A stretch of 64,000 nt of DNA from Rhodothermaceae bacterium (lineage in GTDB: Bacteria > Bacteroidota > Rhodothermia > Rhodothermales > Bin80): NCBI GenBank assembly GCA_009838195.1, contig VXSC01000031.1, positions 30,483 through 94,482 of the forward strand, in the 5' to 3' direction. The translations under genes and the position numbers were made by a program. Below, one piece after another: positions 29,201 through 36,785 of the stretch; the first letter of the stretch is position 1; every line of letters starts with the position of its first letter. A model generated the notes under the pieces. The model was given only the letters and a program-made list of their open reading frames with translations, had not been told where the DNA came from and did not search any database.

Positions 29201-29654
29201 GCAGGGGGAGCGATTGACCCCAGATATGCAGGAACGGCTACAACAGATCGCTCGACAGCAAGAAGCGATGCGACGTCAACTTACGGAGATGGCACAAGAG
29301 CGTGATTTAGCCAATCAGTTGGCCGGCGACCTGGAACGTATCGCACAGCAGATGGAAGAGTCCATTCAGGAGTTACAGTCTGGTCAGGTCAATCGCCCAA
29401 TGAGGCAACGCCAACAGCAGATCCTGACTAGACTTCTTGATGCATCACGAAGCCTCCAAGAAAGAGGCCGCGAGCGGAAACGTGAAGGTCAACAGGGATC
29501 TAAAACTGAACGCGTGAGTCCCCTACCACTACAACCAGACATGACCAAGGACGAACTGCAACGTGCACTGATGAACGCACTCGAAAGCGGGTACGCAAAA
29601 GATTATCAGGAACTCATTCAGCGGTATTTCGAGTTGCTCCAGAATCAACAATGA
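26295..29654 (+). CDS. DUF4175 family membrane-anchored coiled-coil protein
   Basis: This 1119-residue protein begins with two hydrophobic segments (about 30-50 and 63-85), typical of DUF4175 membrane anchors. A third hydrophobic segment lies at about 155-170, followed by a long Ig-like or beta-rich periplasmic region. From about residue 510 to the end it is a Gln/Glu/Met-rich coiled coil. The opposite strand has long shadow frames because of biased codon use (CAA/CAG, GAA/GAG). DUF4175 proteins often neighbour MoxR AAA ATPases and VWA proteins, but none is seen here. The function is not known. Its 3' end overlaps the DCC gene by 41 bases in convergent orientation. Confidence 0.85.
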   Translation: MSNESRYILSGIQTRLQGCWNRLVTERVAIGLVLLIITAASGLALLLMVEMRFWMPTSWRSIFFWGWVIAAVALFFWLVIRPWISGWIRRSQYKSIARTVAQEQPALQNRLVSLLELCNGDASPAPQPLVDHAVQSLDAEISKLPLVERVNWRQPIAWSRYAVIPLGLIAMLVLAAPQGFRDASVRLFSPGTTFERPAPFSLVVTPGNTEVTKGDSLVMIAHVSGATAPNMVIFELGVIGETRIRSQDVTVDSLGRFLYQENNLRLPFRYRAVSGSVTSDWYDVAVIDRPVLRNLQITLHPPPYSGLPTEELPAGTGNITALQGTEAYIRIRSSIPGTRAWLSLDSDSDDIILDDLAGTITIHDETSYRILLESSSGVRNLDPISYSVTPLYDRHPSIELISPAPRTDMDFELLVPLTIRVQDDFGFSRFTLSWRHSESRFGDTMDSFQEMELPLPTAPEIQYLWDLDLTTGLDIVPGDVISYFVTIWDNDGYNGPKRSSSATRELRLPSITERYEALEAAQDETESGLESLLEETELIREEFDELRDELRRKQDASWDDRQNLEELRQAQEDLQNRVDELTSNMADAAQQMEDHDLVSDELLDLFEELQNVTEEINSPELMEALQELQEALSELDPAMMQESLEKFEFNEEMFRERIERALELFKNFQVQQQLEEAARRAEDLQQVQENLAEQTSDEDAQENSEDLADEQLLASDEMTALEDKMEEISDRMQELQRAPTSQMEQLNEQTQAQELPENMRQNAQQMESGQMQQANQGQQQMSQSMQQLQSDLQNIQSGMQGQQMQVNLAALKLILSNILRLSQDQEELRRKIANATQGSPLLRDFAQEQSILESGGAVVADSIQSLGRSLPQLSRNVQQFAGNAIFHMSATTEALTDRNSNAAESYAAQAMTSLNDLALLLSDLLDQLMNSSSSSGGGMSMEQMIQQLQQMAAQQQQLNQALEEFFGRPQGERLTPDMQERLQQIARQQEAMRRQLTEMAQERDLANQLAGDLERIAQQMEESIQELQSGQVNRPMRQRQQQILTRLLDASRSLQERGRERKREGQQGSKTERVSPLPLQPDMTKDELQRALMNALESGYAKDYQELIQRYFELLQNQQ

Positions 29655-29946
29655 GATGTCGCCTTTTCGCGATCATTCGATAAACTGCATCACGGAGGGG
29701 CCTTGGAATGATCATGAGTACCTGTGCGACCATACTCCATAGACCTCCCAGATGCTTCAACGCGCGGAGAGTTGCAGTAGACGCTTCCCATGTTCCTTTC
29801 TCGTCACTTAAAGTGACGCATGAGGAATCAGGTGGAAGCTCTTTAAATGATAGACGGTTATGATGGTCATGTCTGCGGAGCCAGTTTACGGAATAATTGC
29901 AGAATTCGCACTCGCCATCATAACCTAGTTCGATCTTTTTCGCCAT
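29614..29946 (-). CDS. DCC-family (DUF393) thiol-disulfide oxidoreductase-like protein
   Basis: This 110-residue protein starts with YDGECEFC (about 9-16; cysteines 13 and 16), the DxxCxxC motif that names the DUF393/DCC family. An Arg/Leu-rich helical body follows. It may act as a thiol-disulfide or redox protein, but the activity of the family is not firmly established. It overlaps the last 41 bases of the DUF4175 gene in convergent orientation and diverges from chrA by 14 bases. That leaves almost no space for separate promoters. Confidence 0.8.
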   Translation of the reverse strand: MAKKIELGYDGECEFCNYSVNWLRRHDHHNRLSFKELPPDSSCVTLSDEKGTWEASTATLRALKHLGGLWSMVAQVLMIIPRPLRDAVYRMIAKRRHLIVDSGATRNTAE

Positions 29947-29960
29947 GAACTCACACCTTC

Positions 29961-31064
29961 ATGAATGAACTGATACGGCTATTCCTCAAACTGGGTTTTA
30001 TCGGATTCGGCGGTCCTGCTGCAGTCATTGCAATGATGGACGATGAAGTCGTAACCCGCCGCAGATGGCTCACCAGAGAGCATTTCCTGGACCTGGTCGG
30101 TGCGACCAACCTGATTCCCGGCCCAAACTCAACGGAAATGGCCATGCACGTTGGCTATGAGCGGCGTGGTTTTGGTGGTATGGTCGTCGCGGGCCTCTGT
30201 TTCATTTTACCCGCTGCGGTGATGACTGGTGCACTCGGATGGCTGTATGCCGAATATGGTGCCGTACCTGAGGTAGAGCCATTCCTTCGCGGCATTAAAC
30301 CGGCTGTACTGGCAATCATTCTGGGAGCTCTCTGGCGCTTGGGCAAGTCTGCGGTTAAAGCTTGGTCACTGATTCCAATTGGTGCAGCAGTGGCGATTGG
30401 ACTATTGCTTGGTGTCAACGAGGTACTGGCCATGTTGGGAGGAGGCCTATTGGGACTTGGGGGGCTTTATTTTTGGCGCCGTCGATTGACGGCCGTCAGC
30501 GCAATCCTCCCCTTCCTTCTTGGATTCCTACAGACCCCCAAGGTAGAGTATAGTATTTGGACACTTGGCTGGTTTTTTCTCAAGGTTGGTTCGGTTCTCT
30601 ACGGAAGTGGTTACGTCCTGATCGCATTCCTGGAGGGTGGTTTGGTGCAAACCTATGGCTGGTTGACTGAGCAGCAACTGTTGGATGCAATTGCTATCGG
30701 CCAGTTTACCCCTGGACCCGTTCTTAGCACAGCTACATTTATCGGAGTATTCCTGGACGGCTGGCAGGGTGGATTGATTGCCACCATTGCAATCTTTCTG
30801 CCGTCGTTTGTTTTCGTCAGCATTCTAAACCCGCTCATTCCCCGCCTGCGTAAATCAACCTTAATGGGGTCATTTCTGGATGCCGTAAATGTCAGCGCAG
30901 TTGCACTGATGCTTGTAGTCACGGTACGGCTGGGGCTCAGCGTGTTGACTGGCTGGGCATCTGTTGTGATCTTCTTACTGGCGGCGGTTGCGGGCCTGCG
31001 CTTTAAGGTCAATGCCGTTTGGCTGGTCGCAGGTGGTGCCCTGCTTGGGCTGTTAATGATTTGA
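29961..31064 (+). CDS. chrA: Chromate transporter ChrA-like protein
   Basis: ChrA is an inner-membrane anion transporter of the CHR family linked to chromate efflux. The 367-residue protein has two homologous halves. The motif LGFIGFGGPAAVIAMM and NLIPGPNSTEM lie near the N-terminus, and the same pattern recurs in the second half (VGSVLYGSGYVLIAFLE, AIAIGQFTPGPVLS). Many hydrophobic helices are present. It is slightly short for two-domain ChrA, but both halves look complete. No chrB regulator or other metal-resistance gene is next to it, so chromate specificity is inferred. Confidence 0.85.
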   Translation: MNELIRLFLKLGFIGFGGPAAVIAMMDDEVVTRRRWLTREHFLDLVGATNLIPGPNSTEMAMHVGYERRGFGGMVVAGLCFILPAAVMTGALGWLYAEYGAVPEVEPFLRGIKPAVLAIILGALWRLGKSAVKAWSLIPIGAAVAIGLLLGVNEVLAMLGGGLLGLGGLYFWRRRLTAVSAILPFLLGFLQTPKVEYSIWTLGWFFLKVGSVLYGSGYVLIAFLEGGLVQTYGWLTEQQLLDAIAIGQFTPGPVLSTATFIGVFLDGWQGGLIATIAIFLPSFVFVSILNPLIPRLRKSTLMGSFLDAVNVSAVALMLVVTVRLGLSVLTGWASVVIFLLAAVAGLRFKVNAVWLVAGGALLGLLMI

Positions 31065-31291
31065 TTGAAGTTAACTTTGACATTTCCCCAACGATATACT
31101 CTCAGAACTTAATCGGTCGGATTCTGTATCTTGTTGGTCAGCACTATTCTCTTGGCATCAAACATCTGTTGATGCTTATTCGTATAAAGGCTGTGAAAAG
31201 CGTAGTAACGATTTGATGGATATGTTTTGCGCTTTGGGCTCCTGAGTTATCATCATATCGGTGGATCTCACAAATATAACATGTGCTGAAC

Positions 31292-32401
31292 ATGCATAAC
31301 GATAAATTGCATCTCTCTGATTTATCTATATCAAATTTCCGGGGGATTCATCACCTTTCGATTAAAAAACTGGGACGGGTTACCCTGATTACTGGTCTAA
31401 ACGGAGTTGGTAAGACAACAGTTCTTGAGGCAGTGCGGGTGTACGCGACTCGTGGGGATCAGGATGTGTTTCGAACATTACTCTATTCGAGAGATGAACT
31501 CGTGGAGGCCCCTGACGAAGACCGGGATCTTATAATGTTTCCTGATTACTCAGCTCTCTTCTTCGGTAGACATGCCACTCCTAGTCAATCTATTTCAATT
31601 GGCCCCCTATCTGGCAAAGATTGCCTCAAAATTGAAGTGGTAGATGTAAAAGACCTGCCCGAGCCCCAGCAAGATCTTTTTTCCAAGCTTAATTCTGAAG
31701 CGAATCAGGCCTTGAAGGTTGTACACCGCGACGCACAATCGGTACTCCCCTGGCTCGCCGGTATTCATCATGTCCCGAGAGCACTGCGACGGATGAGACT
31801 CAGTCGCCAAGACATGTCGGATCCAATTAATTGTGAATCATTAGGCCCAGGGCTCTTGGATAATTATGTCCTCGCAAGCTATTGGGATAAGGTCGTCCTG
31901 ACTCCACAAGAAGCCCTTGCTTTGGAAGCTCTCAACCTAACGGGACAAAAAATAGATCGTGTTGCAGCAATCGGAGAGGATAGTAGACGATACGGTAGAT
32001 CCGGTAGCCGAATTGTGGTCAGGATGAATGATCAGACAAAGCCTCTCCCACTTAAAAGCTTGGGGGACGGAATTACGCGTTTATTTGCAGCCAGCCTAGC
32101 ATTAGCCGTTAGCCGTGATGGTTTTCTGGTTATTGACGAAGTGGAAAATGGAATCCATTACTCTGTTCAACACGAATTTTGGAAGATGGTATTGAAGGCT
32201 GCACACGAGTATAACGTTCAGATACTCGCCACAACCCATAGCTTCGATTGTATCAAGGCGTTTGCAAGTGCTGCTACTGAAATCAAAGAATCAAATGGTG
32301 CTCTAATTCGCCTGGAGGGAGAGAATGGCGATATTCGAGCGATTGAGTATACGGAGGAAGAGTTAAAAATTGCAAGCTATCATGATATTGAAGTTCGATA
32401 G
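31292..32401 (+). CDS. AAA ATPase of SMC/OLD-like family, candidate defence ATPase
   Basis: The ATG at 31292 is preferred; a GTG at 31283 adds three residues. The protein of about 369 residues has the RecF/SMC-like start (LSDLSISNFRGI), Walker A GLNGVGKTT (about 35-43) and a signature-like LKSLGDGITRLFA. Walker B is GFLVIDEVENGIHY, and there is a histidine-containing sensor ATTHS. This is the AAA_15/AAA_21 ATPase type found in OLD nucleases and in the PARIS and Gabija systems, but no nuclease domain is fused here. The next gene, eight bases downstream, encodes a TOPRIM-like partner. The region is more AT-rich than its neighbours. Confidence 0.85.
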   Translation: MHNDKLHLSDLSISNFRGIHHLSIKKLGRVTLITGLNGVGKTTVLEAVRVYATRGDQDVFRTLLYSRDELVEAPDEDRDLIMFPDYSALFFGRHATPSQSISIGPLSGKDCLKIEVVDVKDLPEPQQDLFSKLNSEANQALKVVHRDAQSVLPWLAGIHHVPRALRRMRLSRQDMSDPINCESLGPGLLDNYVLASYWDKVVLTPQEALALEALNLTGQKIDRVAAIGEDSRRYGRSGSRIVVRMNDQTKPLPLKSLGDGITRLFAASLALAVSRDGFLVIDEVENGIHYSVQHEFWKMVLKAAHEYNVQILATTHSFDCIKAFASAATEIKESNGALIRLEGENGDIRAIEYTEEELKIASYHDIEVR

Positions 32402-32409
32402 ATAACTTG

Positions 32410-33042
32410 ATGACACTCAATAAACCTCAAAAAAATATACTCCTTGTTGAAGGGAATGATGATATGCATGTAGTTTGGCATTTTTGGAACCACCATCATC
32501 CCGGATATCAACCTTTCGAGATCGAAGTTAGAGGGGATATTGACAAACTAATTGACGCAATTAGCACTGACCTCAAATCCCCTGGCAGGGAGACGCTAGG
32601 CATTTTAGTGGATAGTAACGATAAACCGATAGATCGGTGGAAAAGTATAGCACACAGGATAAAGAACGCTGCGGAGATCCAAATACCCAGAAAACCTAAA
32701 CCAAACGGGACGATCATCAACAATGTAAGGCCCCGGATAGGAATATGGTTAATGCCTGATAATGCCTCTCCGGGTGAGTTAGAAGATTTCATCTCTAGAT
32801 TAGTTCCTGAGGGTGACGCTATTTGGCCGAGAGCTAATCAATATATAAATGAAATTCCCGAAGGAGACCGCAAATTTAAGGAAAGAAAAGAGTCGAAGGC
32901 AAAAGTTCATGCGTGGCTTGCAACACGCAAAGAACCGCACCGCATGGGTACCGCAATCACAGCCGGCGATTTGGATTTAGCCACACCGATTGCAAAAGGT
33001 TTTCACAGATGGCTACATCAATTATTTGCTGATACCCCATAA
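32410..33042 (+). CDS. DUF3226/TOPRIM-like protein, partner of the AAA ATPase
   Basis: The start is ATG 32410, with an in-frame TTG just before it. The protein of about 210 residues contains a TOPRIM-like first strand and acidic residue (NILLVEGNDDMHV). It then has an acidic loop GILVDSNDKPIDRW and the segment GIWLMPDNASPGELEDFI. These fit DUF3226/DUF4435-type TOPRIM domains, which bind Mg2+ and often act as nucleases. Its placement after an OLD-like ATPase resembles the AriA-AriB (PARIS) gene order, but no homology to AriB is claimed. A convergent etfA lies 155 bases away. Confidence 0.75.
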   Translation: MTLNKPQKNILLVEGNDDMHVVWHFWNHHHPGYQPFEIEVRGDIDKLIDAISTDLKSPGRETLGILVDSNDKPIDRWKSIAHRIKNAAEIQIPRKPKPNGTIINNVRPRIGIWLMPDNASPGELEDFISRLVPEGDAIWPRANQYINEIPEGDRKFKERKESKAKVHAWLATRKEPHRMGTAITAGDLDLATPIAKGFHRWLHQLFADTP

Positions 33043-33152
33043 CCGAGTGCCAAATACGAACTATGCCATCAGGTGTGACTCAACTCCCGAAAAATGAGGA
33101 CTCGTGACTGGTGGCGGCACGTGCCTGCTTGTTACCCGAATAGCACTATGGA

Positions 33153-33172
33153 AATTCCACTAGTACGGAATT
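33153..33172. terminator. Possible hairpin between convergent genes
   Basis: An imperfect inverted repeat, AATTCC-8 bases-GGAATT, lies between the convergent DUF3226 and etfA genes. It may be a weak bidirectional terminator. There is no clear U-tract on either side, so the call is tentative. Confidence 0.25.
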
Positions 33173-33197
33173 ATCTTCAACGAAACCTTACGGTAAT

Positions 33198-34151
33198 CTA
33201 CGCTGCATCCCGAATGGCAGCCGTAAGGGCAGGAACGACCTCAAATAAGTCTCCCACGATGCCGTAGTCGGCAACCTTGAAAATCGGGGCGTCCGGGTCC
33301 TTGTTAATGGCAAGGATACACTTGGATCTTGCAACGCCGGCGATGTGCTGCGTCGCACCCGAAATACCAACGGCAATATATAAGTCTGGAGCTATTGCAC
33401 GCCCGGTCTGCCCCACATGCTCGCTGTGGGGACGCCAATGATCATCACTTACCGGGCGTGAACAGGCCAAAGCAGCATCCGAACCAAGTGCATCCAGAAG
33501 GTCTTCAAGTATATGCCAGTTTTCTGGCCCCTGTAAGCCCCTGCCTCCGCTCACAACGATCGATGCGTCGGTCACATCCGGGCGCTCACTTGCAGCTTTG
33601 GTCTGAAGGTCGACCGTGGTTTTGGGAGTAATGCTGTTGGCTGCATACGCTACCGCTTCGGCAAACCCACCTGACGGGACAATTGGTGTAAATGATCTGG
33701 GACGAAAGCTTACCACTATCGGCTTGGCTAATAATGTTACGCTGGCGACTACCTTACCTCCGTACAATGCACGCTTGAACCTAATCTCGTTAGATACCAC
33801 CTCAAACCCTGTGCAATCTTGCGCCAAAGGAACCGAAAGATGCTGGGCCAATCGTCCCATGACATCTTTTCCCGTACTTGTTGCTGCCATCATAACCACA
33901 TCGGCCGATTCTACTACCTGAGCTGCAATGGAAGCCAAAAGCTCGGCCCCCTGATAGGTATCCTCACCCAACGGAAATGACACTACTTCAGGAGCAACCT
34001 TGCCGGCAGCCTCCACTACGTGGTCATGAACAAGCAGTCCCCAACTCCCACCCAGAGAAGCGGAAAGTGTAGAGGCCGCCTGACATACTTCCAGGGTTGA
34101 AGTCGTCAGACCTGAGCCACTTGTTTCCGCTATAACCAGAATTTTGGACAT
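33198..34151 (-). CDS. etfA: Electron transfer flavoprotein alpha subunit
   Basis: EtfA binds FAD and forms, with EtfB, a heterodimer that carries electrons from acyl-CoA dehydrogenases and related enzymes to the respiratory chain. The C-terminal FAD-binding signature is clear: VSGGRGLQGPENW, GQTGRAIAPDLYIAVGISGATQHIAG, and INKDPDAPIF. The length of 317 residues is standard. It lies 8 bases after etfB on the same strand. No acyl-CoA dehydrogenase or ETF-quinone oxidoreductase is in this window, so the partner enzymes must lie elsewhere. Confidence 0.95.
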   Translation of the reverse strand: MSKILVIAETSGSGLTTSTLEVCQAASTLSASLGGSWGLLVHDHVVEAAGKVAPEVVSFPLGEDTYQGAELLASIAAQVVESADVVMMAATSTGKDVMGRLAQHLSVPLAQDCTGFEVVSNEIRFKRALYGGKVVASVTLLAKPIVVSFRPRSFTPIVPSGGFAEAVAYAANSITPKTTVDLQTKAASERPDVTDASIVVSGGRGLQGPENWHILEDLLDALGSDAALACSRPVSDDHWRPHSEHVGQTGRAIAPDLYIAVGISGATQHIAGVARSKCILAINKDPDAPIFKVADYGIVGDLFEVVPALTAAIRDAA

Positions 34152-34159
34152 CGCACTCC

Positions 34160-34909
34160 TTAGATCACCTTTGACTTTTCACGCAAAAGAGTCACGACCT
34201 CGGTCGCTACTCCATCTTGGTAAACCAGGATCTTCCCTTCTGACCGTGATGCAGGCAATTCCAATGATTCAACATGAAGTTGAGGAGATTCCAGTGTCAC
34301 CGTCTCTTTCTCAATTGACTTTCGCTTCGCTTTCATGATGCCCTTAAAGGATGGATACCGAGGTTCGCCGATCCGCCGATTCACACCGATGACCGCCGGA
34401 AGCTTGCAGGTATGGATTTCGTCGCCCTGCTCGACAGGATGCCTGACAGTCAGCTCTCCTGAGTCAATGCTCAGTTCCTCTACACCCGTCACACATGGCC
34501 AGTCAAGTAATACTCCCAGTCTTTGAGGCACTTGGGCCCCTGCCCCATCAATCGCAACCTCTCCCGTCAAAACCAAATCAAAATCATGCTCTCGGATACG
34601 CTCCGCAAGCACCTCCGCCACGATGAATGGGTCATCGGGCATCGTATCACACTGAAGATGGGCGGCTTCATCGGCCCCCATCGCCAAACCCTGCCTCAGA
34701 GAGCTTTCTACCCGATCAGGGCCAAGAGCAATCAGCGTAACTGAACCTCCATGCTGATCCCGCAGTCCGATGGCCACTTCAATAGCAGACTCATCATGAG
34801 GGTTGATGATCCAAACTAATCCTTCATCCGTCACATGAGACTGGTCCGCGCTCAGTATCGGCCTCGACTCGGTATCAGCGGTCTGTTTCACACAAACGGC
34901 AATATTCAT
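34160..34909 (-). CDS. etfB: Electron transfer flavoprotein beta subunit
   Basis: EtfB holds the AMP site of the ETF heterodimer and docks partner dehydrogenases. The sequence shows the family start (MNIAVCVKQTADTE), NPHDESAIEVAI, VLTGEVAIDGAGAQVPQRL and RRIGEPRYPSFKGIMKAKRK. The length of 249 residues is normal. It is the first gene of the etfB-etfA pair. The 450 bases upstream, up to the NYN gene end, hold no convincing gene. Confidence 0.95.
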   Translation of the reverse strand: MNIAVCVKQTADTESRPILSADQSHVTDEGLVWIINPHDESAIEVAIGLRDQHGGSVTLIALGPDRVESSLRQGLAMGADEAAHLQCDTMPDDPFIVAEVLAERIREHDFDLVLTGEVAIDGAGAQVPQRLGVLLDWPCVTGVEELSIDSGELTVRHPVEQGDEIHTCKLPAVIGVNRRIGEPRYPSFKGIMKAKRKSIEKETVTLESPQLHVESLELPASRSEGKILVYQDGVATEVVTLLREKSKVI

Positions 34910-35359
34910 GAGTACTCCAAGAAAGATGCTCGGATTGATTTTACAGAAATATCCAAGAAAGCCAGACGAGCTTATCTATGGGTCATTCTTCATGATCAAC
35001 GCAATTGCAAAGCAGACGGTTATACCTGCAAGGTTGTCACTTTTATCCAACATTCAGCCCGATTTTTTTCTATGGAGATCCATATTCCCATTAGTCATTC
35101 TGGACCGACCCCGAATTTGTTCAAGGAGACGATACACGAAGCAGAACGAGGCGCATCTGGTCCTCAAGACTGGCACAAGAGGTGAAGTTACCCAAAAACA
35201 CAAACCGACGAAAACATGGTCAACCTAGACAACTGATAACTAGTGTAAGCCAGAGAATAGCGATTCGGTTGTTCCCGCGTAATCGACACCGGGACTTTGG
35301 TGTGAAGGTATTTGATTATCCGGCAGATATGCCTGCCCTTTCAAGAATACTCCGGCCGC
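34910..35359. other. 450-base stretch without a supported gene
   Basis: No convincing gene lies between etfB and the NYN-domain pseudogene. Short open frames exist, but I see no signal peptide, ribosome-binding site or family motif in them. The sequence is AT-rich at places, with a short imperfect repeat (CCAAGAAAG twice near 34918-34960). Confidence 0.5.
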
Positions 35360-36135
35360 TCAGCTACGCTCTTTCAAAAGTTCACGGAAATACTTCCGAA
35401 TTCTTCTTTTTTCATCTCGATCAAGTTCATTCCCCGTCACTTTACGTGCCTTGAAAAGGAGATGACCATCAATATCTGGAGGCAACCAACCGTCTTTTAT
35501 TTTTAGTTCACTTGCCCTCTCCCCAGAGACGCTATCAACCACTTCTTGGGCAACGACTCTGAGAAGATCTCGTTCCTGATCCAAATCGCCAGACTCGGGG
35601 GAAGATGACTTCGAAAGAAATATTTTTAGATCAGACGATTCCCATACGTGGATAACATCAGCTTCTTGGCGCAGAAGGTTGGATTGGTTACTCTTTGCAG
35701 GCTTGATACCCAACAAATGAACCCGAACACCATATTCTTGGGCCAAGAGCACCCCACTCTGATATCTTCATCCCCCGTCAACAACATACAACTATCCATG
35801 GCCCTGTTGCGGGCCAATGTAATCATATCCGTCACAATTAGAGAATCCACACCTTTCTGCTCACCACGACTGTTAATGAGACCAAGCCGAACTTTGACAT
35901 TTGACAAACGAGCAAGTTCTGTGTGTTGGGTGGTAGGATGTAGGTACGCACCATCATACCAGTATATCCGAAGTAAATCCAACTTCGAATGCTCCTCTGC
36001 TGCCAGCCTCAACTTCTCTTCGACCGCAACGTAATTCAACGACACATCTTCTCGCTTCAGTTGTTCCCCAAATAATTCCTTGGTCCCCGCTGCGAAGAGA
36101 TAGCCCGCATCAACAAACACGGCGACGCGTTCCAT
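35360..36135 (-). pseudogene. NYN-domain (LabA/DUF88-like) nuclease gene with a one-base frameshift
   Basis: The first frame (36135 down) gives FVDAGYLFAAG, a D/E-rich central segment GVDSLIVTDMITLARN, and LLTGDEDIRVG, the signature of NYN/PIN-like ribonucleases. After this the frame becomes meaningless. The other minus-strand frame continues the expected family sequence VLLAQEYGVRVHLLGI and runs to a stop at 35360. The junction is a run of four C on the + strand (35752-35755). One extra C would restore a single protein of about 258 residues. Either the gene is broken in the organism or the read has a homopolymer error. The 5' end carries a strong hairpin just upstream. Confidence 0.8.
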
Positions 36136-36164
36136 GCGTCAATAAAATAATGGACAAAAGCTAA

Positions 36165-36182
36165 GGGCCCCCTCAGGGGCCC
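36165..36182. terminator. GC-rich hairpin, 7-base stem
   Basis: GGGCCCC and GGGGCCC arms flank a CTCA loop. It sits 30 bases upstream of the NYN start, which is unusual for a terminator; it lacks a following T-run on either strand. It could instead be an attenuator or protein site. Confidence 0.4.
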
Positions 36183-36190
36183 CCTATGTA

Positions 36191-36215
36191 GATTACCCGA
36201 ATACAGTGGGTAATC
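36191..36215. promoter_or_regulatory. Inverted repeat, 8-base arms (possible operator)
   Basis: GATTACCC and GGGTAATC are perfect inverted copies separated by nine bases, giving a spacing similar to a dimeric regulator site. It lies between the hairpin and the gene-free stretch, about 55-80 bases upstream of the NYN start. The binding protein is unknown. Confidence 0.4.
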
Positions 36216-36785
36216 GCTGCTAATATACGGAAAACCATTGGTAATGTTCCGACTTCCAGTATTGTATGTATTTCTCCAGCGGACATTCTCCAGACGAAAT
36301 TCAGTCTAATCAAACTTCGTGCAGAATCCCAAAATTTAGGGAGCAATCAAATAACGAAATTGTGCCGATAACTCGACCGATGCAATCCCGGCATATACTC
36401 TATGATCGTGTAAACTTTGCCATTGGTTCAAAACAAATCTCGGCATGTAGGATATTCGGGGAGCCACTAAGCAGCTAATTCCCCAGAGTCGTCTTTACAT
36501 GCGTTAAGACAATGTTTCTCCGATCATGCCTGACAGCTGAACGGGCTCCAGTTGGTGTTGAGAATGTGGCTCGTGGTTAGTGTTGTCTGGATAGAAAAGT
36601 TTGGTGTGCAAAACACACCTCCCTTTGCTTTCCAGTCGTTATTCAGGTGCAGAAAAATTCCAACGAAGTTACCAGCTTGACTAGGACCTCACTAGATATC
36701 CCCCGCAGATCAAATACTCGGGAAGGTTAATTCCAACAGACTAGTTAAATTTGCCTACGCTAAATAGACGGTCCGATACAGAATT

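Larger units (their letters stand above)
36136..36785. other. 650-base gene-free stretch upstream of the catabolic operon
   Basis: I find no supported gene here. It holds two inverted repeats (36165-36182 and 36191-36215) and leads into the Gfo/Idh gene at 36786. An open frame at 36266-36478 has no recognisable feature. It lies between divergent genes and should contain promoters for the NYN gene and the operon. No clear Bacteroidota-type promoter was identified by eye. Confidence 0.4.

Noticed and set aside
34835..35454. Open frames between etfB and the NYN gene
   Set aside because: No family match, signal peptide or clear ribosome-binding site; they run over the gap and neighbouring genes without conserved features.
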